NCBI GenBank assembly: GCA_041393775.1
Contig: JAWKJM010000005.1
Span: 124,001 to 188,000 of the forward strand
Direction of reading: 5' to 3'
Length of the DNA: 64,000 nt
Source of the DNA: JADKAV01 sp041393775
GTDB lineage: Bacteria > Actinomycetota > Actinomycetes > S36-B12 > UBA10799
Shown here: in pieces, positions 7,431 to 15,725 of the stretch
Numbering within the stretch: position 1 is the stretch's first letter
Layout of the letters: every line of letters begins with the position of its first letter
The notes under the pieces: model-generated
What the model saw: only the letters and a program-made list of their open reading frames with translations
Told to the model about the DNA's origin: nothing
Databases searched by the model: none
Translations under genes and position numbers: made by a program

Positions 7431-8627
7431 ATGACAGCAGTCAAACGCAATGTTGCCATTGCCGGTGCCGCCGCCACGGCGTTGCTGGCCGCCGGATGCG
7501 GTCCGACGCTGATCGCCCGCAGCCAGACGCCCGAGCAGTCGGCCGTTTCTATGCAGGTGCTCCCCGGGGTGGACAGGAAAGCGCCGGTCAACCAGCCGAT
7601 CGTGGTGGTGGCAGAGGACGGATCGCTGGCCGAGGTGAACGTGCGTGGCCCCAAGGGGCTCCTGAAGGGGTCATACAACGCCGAACGCAACACGTGGACC
7701 TCGAAGGCCCAGACCCTGGATTTCGACGCCAAATACAGCGTTGAGGCCACGGCGACCAATGCCTCAGGCACTCCGACCACGATCGATCAGACCTTCAAGA
7801 CGGTGAACCCGCAGACTCTGGTGGACATCAGTTCGGTCAGCGTCACCAACAACGTCACGGTCGGCGTCGGAATGCCGGTCAGGGTGACCTTCAGCGCGCC
7901 CGTGAAGAACAAGAAGGCCGTCGAGGAGCAGTTGCAGGTCCGGACCTCCACACCGGTCAAGGGCGCGTGGAGCTGGGAATCCGACACAGTGGTGGTCTTC
8001 CGTCCGAAGCACTACTGGCCGGCCAACACCCAGATCCAGGTGAGCATGCCGCTCAAGGGCATCAAGACCGCCCCGGGCGCGTACGGCTCTGCCAACACCG
8101 AGGTGTCATACAAGACTGGAAACAAGATGGTCTCGGTCTATGACGCGAACAAGCACACCATGACCGTGAAGAAGAACGGCAAGGTGGTCAAGACCTTCCC
8201 GGCCACGAGCGGCAAGCCCGGGTTCGACACCCGCTCCGGAATCAAGGTGATCTCGGAAAAGCTCGACTTCGTGGTCATGGACGCGGCCACCGGCGGGACC
8301 TCCGAGAACGACCCTGAGTACTACCGCCTCGACGTGAACTGGGCGATGCGCATCACGAACTCCGGCGAGTTCGTGCACGCAGCTCCGTGGTCGGTCGGGT
8401 CGCAGGGGTATGCCAACGTCAGCCACGGCTGCATCGGCCTGAGCACGGACAATGCCTACTGGCTGTTCCAGAACTCCCGGGTCGGCGATGTCGTGGACGT
8501 GCGCAACACGGGCAGGGTCCAGGACCTCGGCAACGGCATCACTGAGTGGAACGTGTCGTGGAAGGACTGGCTGAAGGACTCCAAGCTCGGCGCGGAGCGT
8601 ACAGAGAGCATCACCCCGTCCGCCTGA
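7431..8627 (+). CDS. L,D-transpeptidase lipoprotein (YkuD family, Ig-like domains)
   Basis: This enzyme forms 3-3 cross-links between meso-diaminopimelate residues in peptidoglycan outside the membrane. It has 398 residues. A lipobox ending LLAAGC places the lipid on Cys23. Two Ig-like regions (about 45-125 and 130-232) precede the YkuD catalytic domain (about 232-370). The catalytic motif is complete: H316 in EFVHAAPW, then SHGCIGLS with H332 and the nucleophile C334. This layout matches mycobacterial LdtB-type enzymes. The start is ATG at 7431. A strong hairpin 12 bases after the stop marks the end of transcription. It is probably a monocistronic gene. Confidence 0.94.
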   Translation: MTAVKRNVAIAGAAATALLAAGCGPTLIARSQTPEQSAVSMQVLPGVDRKAPVNQPIVVVAEDGSLAEVNVRGPKGLLKGSYNAERNTWTSKAQTLDFDAKYSVEATATNASGTPTTIDQTFKTVNPQTLVDISSVSVTNNVTVGVGMPVRVTFSAPVKNKKAVEEQLQVRTSTPVKGAWSWESDTVVVFRPKHYWPANTQIQVSMPLKGIKTAPGAYGSANTEVSYKTGNKMVSVYDANKHTMTVKKNGKVVKTFPATSGKPGFDTRSGIKVISEKLDFVVMDAATGGTSENDPEYYRLDVNWAMRITNSGEFVHAAPWSVGSQGYANVSHGCIGLSTDNAYWLFQNSRVGDVVDVRNTGRVQDLGNGITEWNVSWKDWLKDSKLGAERTESITPSA

Positions 8628-8639
8628 TCCCACTAGACG

Positions 8640-8677
8640 CGAACCCCGACGCCCACACCAAAGGACGTCGGGGTTCG
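8640..8677 (+). terminator. Intrinsic terminator-like hairpin after the L,D-transpeptidase
   Basis: CGAACCCCGACG at 8640-8651 pairs perfectly with CGTCGGGGTTCG at 8666-8677 across a 14-base loop. It begins 12 bases after the stop codon. The T-tract after the stem is weak (TTCGTCGG), as is usual in high-GC actinobacteria. Confidence 0.8.
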
Positions 8678-8794
8678 TTCGTCGGCGCTCCGATGGGCGA
8701 TTCCGACGCCGTCAAGGCAGGGTATGAGTGCCCATGGCCGGTCAGGCGGTCCCGTGTGGCGGTGCGGCGAGCTCACCTTGGATGCTCCTCGTGC

Positions 8795-9352
8795 TCAGGA
8801 GGGTCCGTGCACTGACCGGACGACCCGTGCTGGCGACCCTACAGCCACCACGTCCGCTGGGATGTCTTTGACCACCACGGATCCTGCGCCGATGACGCTG
8901 TTGTCGCCAACAGTGACACCCGGGCACACGATCACCCCCGCCCCCAGCCAGACGTTGTCACCGATCGTGACCGGCGAGCCGGACTCCCATCCCGCTCGGC
9001 GGGCCTCGGGCTCCACAGGATGGGTGGCGGTGAGTAGTTGTACGCGGGGCGCGAACTGGCACCCGGCACCCACCCGGATCGGCATGACGTCCAAGAAGAT
9101 CGCGTCGTAGTTGACGAACGACCCTTCACCGATGTGGATGTACCGCCCGTAGTCGCAGCGGAACGGCGGCTGAACCGTGACTGCGTCAGCGCAGCTGCCG
9201 AGCAATTGCAGCAGGAGTTCTTTCCGCAGTGCGTCTTCGTCGGGCTGGGTCGCGTTGTACCTGTGCAGTAGCGCCTGCCCTTGTTCGTAGTCAGCCCGGA
9301 GCACGGGATCGTCCGCCTTGTAGAGCTGGCCGGCGCGCATGCGATCGCGCAT
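8795..9352 (-). CDS. Maltose/galactoside O-acetyltransferase-like (left-handed beta-helix)
   Basis: A hexapeptide-repeat acyltransferase of the Maa/NodL/LacA type, transferring acetyl from acetyl-CoA to a sugar hydroxyl. From ATG at 9352 it has 185 residues, close to the family length. The N-terminal MRAGQLYKADDP region and the repeats GDNVWLGAGVIVCPGVTVG and DNSVIGAGSVVVKDIPA are characteristic. The catalytic histidine is probably that of LLTATHPV. No convincing ribosome site is visible for any candidate start (TTG 9385, ATG 9352, ATG 9340), so the 5' end is uncertain. The 120 bases after 9352 separate it from the family A repeats. The acceptor sugar cannot be told from sequence. Confidence 0.85.
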   Translation of the reverse strand: MRDRMRAGQLYKADDPVLRADYEQGQALLHRYNATQPDEDALRKELLLQLLGSCADAVTVQPPFRCDYGRYIHIGEGSFVNYDAIFLDVMPIRVGAGCQFAPRVQLLTATHPVEPEARRAGWESGSPVTIGDNVWLGAGVIVCPGVTVGDNSVIGAGSVVVKDIPADVVAVGSPARVVRSVHGPS

Positions 9353-9473
9353 CTGGGACACGGTCGCGAGTCTGTCACACGCCAACAGTCGATTGAATGC
9401 CTGGTCACGTCGATTCCCCTTGGAACCGCGCTGGACTGGCCACTATAGGGCGGAGGACGTGCCGGCCGCCGGT

Positions 9474-9645
9474 TCGGGCGTGAAGATGCGGGGCGCAGAT
9501 CGGTCGCGTTAGAGAACGTGCACGAGGTTAGAGAAGCCACGCGTGCGTTCACTAACCTGGTGCACGTTCTCTAACCTCGCGACCATTCTCTAACCTCGCG
9601 GCCTACTTCTGCGGCGACCGAGTTGAGGCGCCATTTTCGGACTAG
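9474..9645 (-). repeat. Family A repeat, copy 2a (reverse orientation)
   Basis: The 68-bp core lies at 9508-9575, beginning GTTAGAGAACGTGCACGAG and ending CTCTAAC. Before it is a diverged module (GGGCGCAGATCGGTCGCG). After it comes the left domain in reverse: TCGCGACCATTCTCTAAC, then TTCTGCGGCGACCGAG, ending CGGACTAG at 9645. Relative to copy 1 the order is reversed, so this copy points left. Confidence 0.85.
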
Positions 9646-9757
9646 AGAAGCCACGTGCGCATTCGCTAACAGTTAGAGAACGTGCACGAGGTTAGAGAAG
9701 CCACACGTGCGTTCTCTAACCTCGTGCACGATCTCTAACCTCGCGACCATTCGCTAA
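9646..9757 (-). repeat. Family A repeat, copy 2b: core and part of side domain, cut by IS copy 2
   Basis: A second core at 9672-9739 follows copy 2a almost in tandem. The side domain TCGCGACCATTCGCTAA is interrupted by the IS at CTAA (9754-9757) and resumes at 10942. Bases 9646-9671 are a partial core fragment (AGAAGCCACGTGCGCATTCG). Confidence 0.85.
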
Positions 9758-10941
9758 GGAAGCGCTGATAAGCGGTGCTTCTGTGGTCGGGGTCGGGTGC
9801 GGGGTCGTCTGAGGTCAGCGGTGTGGCCGTTTCGGCGGCTACTTTCGGTTGATTTCGGTGGTCTGCCCGGGTTTCGGGCAGGCTTACGCCCGGCCGTTAC
9901 CCGGTCAGGGCAACGGCTCGTCCACGCATCAGCCAGTTCGCCGAGGCGAACAGCACGTGCAAATGGTTCAGGTTCTTCGCGATCCCCCGGTAGCGGGTCT
10001 TGGCGAACCCGAAGTCGCGTTTGACGATCAGGAACGGATGCTCCACCTTGGCCCGCACCGAGGCCATCCGTTCCTGCTCGGCACGGTCTGGGCCGGGCAT
10101 ACCGGCCAGCTGTTTCTTACGCGCGGCGACCCGGAAGTCCACGGTCGACAGATGCTGATCACCGGCGATCTCGGGACGTTTGTCGACTCCCCGGTAGCCG
10201 GCATCGGCGTACACCACCTGATCATCGCCGCGGACCAACCGCCCCAACGCGTCCAGGTCATGAACATTGGCCGCGGTGGCGGTCACCGAATGGACGTAGC
10301 CGGTACCGGCATCCACCCCGATATGGGCCTTCATCCCGAAATACCACTGGCTGCCCTTCATCGTCGAATGCATCTGCGGGTCCCGCTCACCAGCCGCGTT
10401 CTTCGTCGACGTCGGCGCGGCCACGATCGTGGCGTCCACGATCGACCCGCCCCGCATGATCCAGCCCTGGGCATCGAAGATCTCGTTCTGCGCGGCGAAC
10501 AACGCCGCGCCCAACTCGTGGCGTTCGAGCAGATGCCGGAACCCCAGCAGCGTGGTCGCGTCCGGAACCTGCTCGTCGGCGAAGTCCAACCTCATGAACC
10601 GGCGCATCGCATACGAGTCATAGACCGCGTCCTCCACCCCCTCATCGGACAGCGAGAACCACACCTGCAACAGATACATCCGCAGCATCGTCTCCAACGC
10701 CTTGGGCTTACGGCCCTTCTTCCCGTCGTAATAGAACGGCTCGATCAAACCCACCCACCGCTGCCACGGGATCGTGGCATCCATCGTGTCCAGGAACCGT
10801 TCACGACGCGACACCCGCCGCCGGTTGCCGTACTCCAGATCAGTGAACGAAGGCTGCTCAACACGCATCCCCCATCCTTTCGCAGCCACCACCAGCCACC
10901 ACGCACACACGCCCAACAGCAAGCAGAAAATCAGTGATTCC
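9758..10941 (-). mobile_element. IS5-family insertion sequence, copy 2 (1,184 bp)
   Basis: Same ends, length and direction as the copy at 381-1564, displaced by exactly 9,377 bases. Their transposase products are identical. The flanking direct repeat is CTAA (9754-9757 and 10942-10945), again fitting YTAR. The target is a second copy of the same family A repeat, but a different site within it. The two copies are direct repeats around 8.2 kb that include erpA, ctaC and ctaD. Confidence 0.93.
9897..10868 (-). CDS. IS5-family DDE transposase, copy 2
   Basis: A 323-residue transposase from ATG at 10868, identical in predicted protein to the copy at 520-1491. It has the same ribosome site (AAAGGA) and the same D145, D222 and E276 residues. 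The open frame extends past the IS end into the flanking repeat. That extension differs from the one in copy 1, which confirms it is not part of the gene. No disruption is seen. The antisense frame at 9849-10937 is a shadow. Confidence 0.93.
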   Translation of the reverse strand: MRVEQPSFTDLEYGNRRRVSRRERFLDTMDATIPWQRWVGLIEPFYYDGKKGRKPKALETMLRMYLLQVWFSLSDEGVEDAVYDSYAMRRFMRLDFADEQVPDATTLLGFRHLLERHELGAALFAAQNEIFDAQGWIMRGGSIVDATIVAAPTSTKNAAGERDPQMHSTMKGSQWYFGMKAHIGVDAGTGYVHSVTATAANVHDLDALGRLVRGDDQVVYADAGYRGVDKRPEIAGDQHLSTVDFRVAARKKQLAGMPGPDRAEQERMASVRAKVEHPFLIVKRDFGFAKTRYRGIAKNLNHLHVLFASANWLMRGRAVALTG

Positions 10942-10997
10942 CTAACCTCGTGGCCCACTTCTGCGGCGACCGAGTACACGAGCCATTCTCGGACTAG
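10942..10997 (-). repeat. Family A repeat, copy 2b: remaining side domain after the IS
   Basis: CTAACCTCGTGGCCCAC, then TTCTGCGGCGACCGAG and CATTCTCGGACTAG, ending at 10997. It completes the side domain interrupted at 9757. The rest of the gap of about 430 bases before qcrB holds the family B palindrome at 11053, an unassigned stretch and a terminator at 11328. Confidence 0.8.
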
Positions 10998-11052
10998 GGC
11001 GTGGGCGGGGGGACAGGCGGCGAGGTCTGGCTGGGCCCGTCAGCGGTCACGC

Positions 11053-11169
11053 TTGTGACGGCGTTGCTGGTCGTCCCGGCGCTGTGTTACGAAGGTGCGT
11101 GGTCCGACTGGGTGTAGGCGCGCACCTTCGTAGCAATCCGGATCTCGACCCCGCAACTGCGTAACACAA
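11053..11169. repeat. Family B nested palindrome, copy 1
   Basis: The inner arms TGTTACGAAGGTGCG (11085-11099) and CGCACCTTCGTAGCA (11121-11135) pair with one mismatch. Outer arms, TTGTGACGGCGTTGC at 11053 and GCAACTGCGTAACACAA at 11153, enclose them. The same two-level design recurs at 30648-30769 and 35652-35766. It starts 56 bases beyond the end of family A copy 2b. Confidence 0.8.
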
Positions 11170-11327
11170 CGGTGCGCGTGGGGGAGGTTCCGGCACCCCG
11201 TACCGGGACGCCTCATGACGGAGGGCGCGGGTGTATCTCGTGGTCACCACATGGATGGGCACCGGCGTAAACGGAGGTCGAAATCCCTCGCACGTGCCGC
11301 GGGGCCGAACGAGAATCCGCCACAAAC

Positions 11328-11366
11328 GCTGAGTCCCCGCACCCGACGGGGGAGCGGGGACTCAGC
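11328..11366 (-). terminator. Terminator-like hairpin after qcrB
   Basis: GCTGAGTCCCCGC (11328-11340) pairs perfectly with GCGGGGACTCAGC (11354-11366), a 13-bp stem with a 13-base loop. It lies 9 bases past the qcrB stop. On the minus strand the stem is followed by GTTTGTGG, a weak T-rich tail. It closes the ctaE-qcrCAB operon. Confidence 0.8.
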
Positions 11367-11375
11367 AATCGTGAA

Positions 11376-13070
11376 TCAGTGGTCCTGTGCGGAGTCGTGC
11401 AGCACCGCGCCGTCACGAGCAGGGATGAGTCTTCGGTCCTCGTCCATGGCCGGTGCAGACTCCTCGACCTCGTGGCGAAGGTGAGCCTCGGCGGCCGCGA
11501 GTTCCTCCGGCGTGGGCAATGCGATGTTGTCCTCGTAGAAGAAACTCGACAGTCTCGCCCGCAAACGTGCCATACGGGCTCCGGGCAGGGCGACTCCGTT
11601 CTCGTCCACTTCTTCCGGCATGCCGATCGGTGTGCGGGTGGGCTTGGACATCAAGACCGCCTTCTCCTCTTCAGAGATGGGCGCGTGGATTTCGATGAAC
11701 TCACCATGGGGCAACCGCAGGATATTGCCGGTCTCCAGCCCGTGCAGAAGCTTGTCACGATCGCGTCGCTGAAGTCCCAGACAGATCCGCTTCGTGGCTA
11801 CGAATACCAGTGGTGGGATCACGAAGATTGCGATGCGCAGGAACCATGTGATCGCGTTGATCGACAAGTCGAAGAAACTCGCGATTAGGTCGTTGCCACC
11901 GCCGACCCACAGGAGGATGTAGAACGACAGTGCCATCGCGCCTAACGACGTGCGAACAGGGGCGTTGCGCGGGCGGTCGAGCAGGTGATGCTCGGACTTG
12001 TCACCCGTTGCGAACTGCTCGATCCACGGGTACAAGCCCATCAGCGTGAAGATGATGCCGGGCACGATCACCGCCGGGACGAGGATGTTCCAGCTGATCG
12101 TGTAGCCGAAGATGACCCACTCCACGTTGGGCATCATGCGCAACGCGCCCTCGAGCCAGCCGATGTACCAGTCCGGCTGGGATCCGGCGGTGACCTGGTC
12201 GGGCGTGTACGGCCCGTACAGCCAGATCGGGTTGATCGTCACCAATCCCGAGATCAACGTGATTATTCCGAACACGACGAAGAAGAAACCGCCGGCCTTG
12301 GCCATGTAGATCGGCATCAAGCGGTAGCCCACGACGTTGTCGTTCGTGCGGCCGGGTCCGGGGAACTGTGTGTGCTTCTGATACCAGACCATCATCAGGT
12401 GGGCGGTGAGCAGAGCCAGGATCAGTCCAGGGACGACCAGGATGTGCACCGCGTAGAGCCGACTGATGAAGTCCGTGCCGGGAAACTCACCACCGAAGAC
12501 GAAGAAACTCAGGTACGTGCCGACCAGCGGGATTGAGAGCATGATGCCCTGGGCGATCCGAAGGCCCGTGCCGGACAGCAGGTCGTCGGGCAACGAGTAG
12601 CCTGCGAAACCGGCCAGCAGCGCCATGGTGAGCAGCCCCACCCCGATGACCCAGTTCATCTCGCGGGGCTTGCGGAACGCGCCGGTGAAGAACACCCGGC
12701 ACAGGTGCACGGAAATGGCTGCGATAAAGAAGAGTGCTGCCCAGTGGTGGATCTGGCGCATGAGCAGGCCGCCGCGGATGTCGAACGAGATGTTCAGGGT
12801 CGAGGCGTAGGCCTCCGACATCTCGACACCCTTGAGCGGCACGTACGAGCCGTTGTAGGCGATCTCGATCATCGACGGTTTGAAGAACAGGGTGAGGTAG
12901 ACCCCGGACAACATCACCACGATGAAGCTGTAAAGGGCGATCTCCCCGAGCATGAACGACCAGTGTTCCGGGAACACCTTGGCCAGGTTGCGCTTGAGGA
13001 AGTTGCTGGTCGTGAGTCGATCGTCGACCCAACCGACTGTCTTGCCTGCCGCCTTCACAGTCGCGCTCAT
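11376..13070 (-). CDS. qcrB: Cytochrome bc1 complex cytochrome b subunit (QcrB)
   Basis: The quinol-oxidising, heme b-carrying subunit of the bcc complex. It has 564 residues, longer than mitochondrial cytochrome b because of the C-terminal extension typical of actinobacteria (after about 430). Candidate heme ligands are H108 or H109 (RQIHHW), H122 (ISVHLC), H209 (YAVHI) and H224 (LTAHLMM). About eight to nine membrane helices are visible. The segment NPIWLYGPYTPDQVTAGSQP lies near the quinol site. The start ATG at 13070 overlaps the qcrA stop by 4 bases. It is the last gene of ctaE-qcrC-qcrA-qcrB and is followed by a strong hairpin. Confidence 0.96.
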   Translation of the reverse strand: MSATVKAAGKTVGWVDDRLTTSNFLKRNLAKVFPEHWSFMLGEIALYSFIVVMLSGVYLTLFFKPSMIEIAYNGSYVPLKGVEMSEAYASTLNISFDIRGGLLMRQIHHWAALFFIAAISVHLCRVFFTGAFRKPREMNWVIGVGLLTMALLAGFAGYSLPDDLLSGTGLRIAQGIMLSIPLVGTYLSFFVFGGEFPGTDFISRLYAVHILVVPGLILALLTAHLMMVWYQKHTQFPGPGRTNDNVVGYRLMPIYMAKAGGFFFVVFGIITLISGLVTINPIWLYGPYTPDQVTAGSQPDWYIGWLEGALRMMPNVEWVIFGYTISWNILVPAVIVPGIIFTLMGLYPWIEQFATGDKSEHHLLDRPRNAPVRTSLGAMALSFYILLWVGGGNDLIASFFDLSINAITWFLRIAIFVIPPLVFVATKRICLGLQRRDRDKLLHGLETGNILRLPHGEFIEIHAPISEEEKAVLMSKPTRTPIGMPEEVDENGVALPGARMARLRARLSSFFYEDNIALPTPEELAAAEAHLRHEVEESAPAMDEDRRLIPARDGAVLHDSAQDH

Positions 13071-14101
13071 GAGTCGCCACGCTCCCAGTAACTCGGACCC
13101 ACAGGTTCCGCGAAGCCGTCGACGGCGACGAGGTAACCCTCTGGATCGATCGTGATCGGTAGTTGTGGTAACCGGCGAGCCGCAGGCCCGAAAACGACGT
13201 TGCCGGCGTCAGCCAGATCGAAGGTCGACTGGTGACATGGACACAACAAATGATGGGTCCTTTGTTCGTAGAGCGCAATCGGGCAGCCCACGTGGGTGCA
13301 GATCTTGCTGAAGGCGAGGATGCCGCCATAGTCCCAGTTGTCGCCTTGCTGGGCGATGATCTCCTGGGGCTCCATGCGCACGAGGATGATCGCGGCCTTG
13401 GCGCGGGCGTTGAGGTTGCCCGTCTCCTCCTGAACGGCGGGCAGGTCGGCCGGCATCGCGGAGATCAGTCCGCCCATGGCCAGATCGGAGGGCCGCACAG
13501 GCCGGCCGGTGGGGTCGATCACGATCCGCGAACCCGGCTTCCAGAGGGTCTCCCGCATGATGGTCCCCGGCAGGGGCCCGAGGTCCCGCAGAAGCACGAT
13601 CAGCGGGATCGGGAACAGCGCCATCGCCGTCAGCAGCGAACGCCGCACGATCGGCCGCTGCGCGAAGCCGGAATCGGCCGAGAAGTCGTCGAATGCCGCC
13701 ACCGCGGATTCCCGGTCCTTCTCTGTCGAGGCCAACGGGTGGCGCAGCTGGACGATCTCCTTCTCATTCATCAGTTTCTTGGACCAGTGGATCGCTCCGG
13801 CACCGATCAGGAGTATCGCCAGCCCGAAGGTGACACCGAGGGCGATGTTGCTGGCACTGATGGTGCCGAAGCCCCAGATGTACACGGTCTGGTCCACCGG
13901 GATCGCCACGAAGGCGACCACGAAGAGGATCGTCATCACCGCGGAGCCGAGGAACATCAGGGCGACCTGGCGCTCCGCTCGGCGTGCTGCCTTGGGGTCG
14001 ACGTCGGTGCGGCGCGGTCTGTGCGCCGGCAGCGCTGCGGTCGCCTGCGCGATCGCAGCCGACTCGTCGGTGGTCGCGGGCAGGTTGTCGTGTGTGCTCA
14101 T
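13067..14101 (-). CDS. qcrA: Rieske iron-sulfur subunit of the bcc complex (QcrA)
   Basis: Carries electrons from quinol to cytochrome cc. It has 344 residues from ATG at 14101; the open frame upstream lies inside qcrC and is not used. Three membrane helices (about 47-68, 83-104 and 155-172) are typical of actinobacterial Rieske proteins. The 2Fe-2S ligands are in CTHVGC (C268, H270) and CPCHQS (C287, H290), with C273 and C289 as the disulfide pair. It overlaps qcrC upstream and qcrB downstream by 4 bases each, so the three subunits are translationally linked. Confidence 0.96.
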   Translation of the reverse strand: MSTHDNLPATTDESAAIAQATAALPAHRPRRTDVDPKAARRAERQVALMFLGSAVMTILFVVAFVAIPVDQTVYIWGFGTISASNIALGVTFGLAILLIGAGAIHWSKKLMNEKEIVQLRHPLASTEKDRESAVAAFDDFSADSGFAQRPIVRRSLLTAMALFPIPLIVLLRDLGPLPGTIMRETLWKPGSRIVIDPTGRPVRPSDLAMGGLISAMPADLPAVQEETGNLNARAKAAIILVRMEPQEIIAQQGDNWDYGGILAFSKICTHVGCPIALYEQRTHHLLCPCHQSTFDLADAGNVVFGPAARRLPQLPITIDPEGYLVAVDGFAEPVGPSYWERGDS

Positions 14102-14925
14102 CGGACCTTCGCTCCGATCCAAACAGCTACTCCGATCAGGGCGATCAGCCCTGCTGTCCAGGCGAACAGTCCTTCCGCCACCGGTCCGAGGCGACCGAGA
14201 TCGAGACCGCCTGGGTTGGGCTCCACCTTGAGCGCCTGAACGTACGCAATCAGGTTCTTCTTGTCCTCGTCGGTGATGGTCTCGTTGCTGAACACCGGCA
14301 TCTGCTGCGGACCGGTGACCATGGCCTGCCACATCTGCTTGGGCGTGGCGTTCATCAGGCTGGGGGCGTACTGACCGTCGGTCAGCGCGCCGCCGCTGCC
14401 GGCGAAGTTGTGGCACTGTGTGCAGTTGGTGCGGAAGATCTCACCGCCCTCTGCAATGTTGGCGTTGTCGAGGTTCAACTGCTCCTCGGTCGGGTTCGCC
14501 GGGCCGGGCCCGAGCGTCGCAACATACGCGGCCAGAGCCGCAATCTCGGCCTGAGAGTACAGCGGCTCCTTGCGCGGTGCCTGCGCCTCGGGAACCGCCA
14601 GCGGCATCCTGCCCGTGCTCACTTGGAAGTCCACGGCCGCCTCGCCCACTCCGATGAGGGTGGGTCCACCGTTGCCACCGGTGGCGTTGTCCGAGGCGAT
14701 CCCCTGACCCTCCAGTCCATGGCAGGACGAGCAGCCTTCGAGGAACAACTGTCGTCCCAGTTGGATCTGCTCGACGGAGTCGGCCGAAGTCGGTTCGGGA
14801 GCAGGTGTGGTCTCGGCGGAGACGACTGCATACCCGGAGCCGACAAGCAGCAGGGACGAGCCCATCAGGATCCCGGCGGCCATGGAACGCCGCCGGCTGC
14901 GCTTCTTCATGGAACCTCGCATCAT
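14098..14925 (-). CDS. qcrC: Diheme cytochrome c subunit of the bcc complex (QcrC)
   Basis: Passes electrons directly from the Rieske centre to CuA of the oxidase, replacing a soluble cytochrome c. It has 275 residues. Two heme c sites, CSSCH (65-69) and CTQCH (168-172), lie in the extracytoplasmic part. An N-terminal membrane signal (about 14-37) and a C-terminal anchor (about 250-272) are visible. The start is set at ATG 14925, which overlaps the ctaE stop in an ATGA junction. ATG at 14922 and 14910 are alternatives. Confidence 0.95.
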   Translation of the reverse strand: MMRGSMKKRSRRRSMAAGILMGSSLLLVGSGYAVVSAETTPAPEPTSADSVEQIQLGRQLFLEGCSSCHGLEGQGIASDNATGGNGGPTLIGVGEAAVDFQVSTGRMPLAVPEAQAPRKEPLYSQAEIAALAAYVATLGPGPANPTEEQLNLDNANIAEGGEIFRTNCTQCHNFAGSGGALTDGQYAPSLMNATPKQMWQAMVTGPQQMPVFSNETITDEDKKNLIAYVQALKVEPNPGGLDLGRLGPVAEGLFAWTAGLIALIGVAVWIGAKVR

Positions 14926-15530
14926 TTGACCAGGTAGATCGTGGCGAACAGGGCGATCCAGACCACATCGACGAAGTGCCAGTAGTAGGACACGACGATG
15001 GCCGATGTGGCTTGTTCGTGGGTGAATCGTTTGGCTGCGTACGTTCGGGCGAGTACGAACAAGAAGGCGATCAGACCGCCGGTCACGTGCAGACCGTGGA
15101 ATCCAGTCGTGAGGTAGAACACCGAGCCGTAGGGGGACGACGACATGGTCAGCCCCTGATGGACGAGCTCGGTGTACTCGGTCACCTGCCCACCGATGAA
15201 GATCGCGCCCATCACGAAGGTGAGCGCGAACCACTTGCGCAACGCGGCGACGTCGCCGCGTTCAGCGGCGAAGACGCCCATCTGGCAGGTCACGGAACTC
15301 AACACCAGGATCGTGGTGTTGACCGTCGAGAATGGCACGTTCAACAAGGACGTGTCGACCGCCCAGATCTCGGGGTTCACCGAACGCAGCGTGAAATACA
15401 TGGCGAACAGGGCAGCGAAGAACATCAATTCGCTGGCCAGCCAGATCATGGTTCCGATGGCCACGTTGTTGGGTCGGTCGACGTGACCGGCCGGCGCCAA
15501 CCGGGTCGTCACAGCAGATGCATTAGCCAC
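14922..15530 (-). CDS. ctaE: Cytochrome c oxidase subunit III
   Basis: A 202-residue membrane subunit of the aa3 oxidase, with the five-helix form common in actinobacteria. Family features include the SELMFFAALFAMYF helix near residue 33, the GFHGLHVTGG motif near 144 and a C-terminal YYWHFVDVVWIALF helix. It is the first gene of the operon ctaE-qcrC-qcrA-qcrB and starts at 15530. The 195 bases to the next gene on the plus strand should hold divergent promoters. I see no distinct box or binding site there. Confidence 0.95.
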   Translation of the reverse strand: MANASAVTTRLAPAGHVDRPNNVAIGTMIWLASELMFFAALFAMYFTLRSVNPEIWAVDTSLLNVPFSTVNTTILVLSSVTCQMGVFAAERGDVAALRKWFALTFVMGAIFIGGQVTEYTELVHQGLTMSSSPYGSVFYLTTGFHGLHVTGGLIAFLFVLARTYAAKRFTHEQATSAIVVSYYWHFVDVVWIALFATIYLVK

Positions 15531-15725
15531 GGGGCGATTCTGGCAGGTTTACGTGTTTCAAACCCAACGACCCCCCGATTCGGTGGCATTTTTTGCGAAA
15601 TCCGCGTCACCGCCACCGCAAATCGGGACGCAGCCGGTCACCGAGGACCGATTCCGTGCGGTCGTGGGGCGGCCAGGCCTGTCCCGCGACCCGCGGAGCA
15701 CTAGCATCGGGCGTGGAGGTGCGAC

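Noticed and set aside
9474..9757. CRISPR array suggested by repeated CTAACCTCG/GTTAGAGA units
   Set aside because: Repeats are palindromic, alternate in direction, and lack unique spacers of constant length; no cas genes are present.
381..10941. Composite transposon moving erpA-ctaF as cargo
   Set aside because: Each IS has its own distinct 4-bp duplication, so they inserted separately; the cargo is normal core genes in conserved order.
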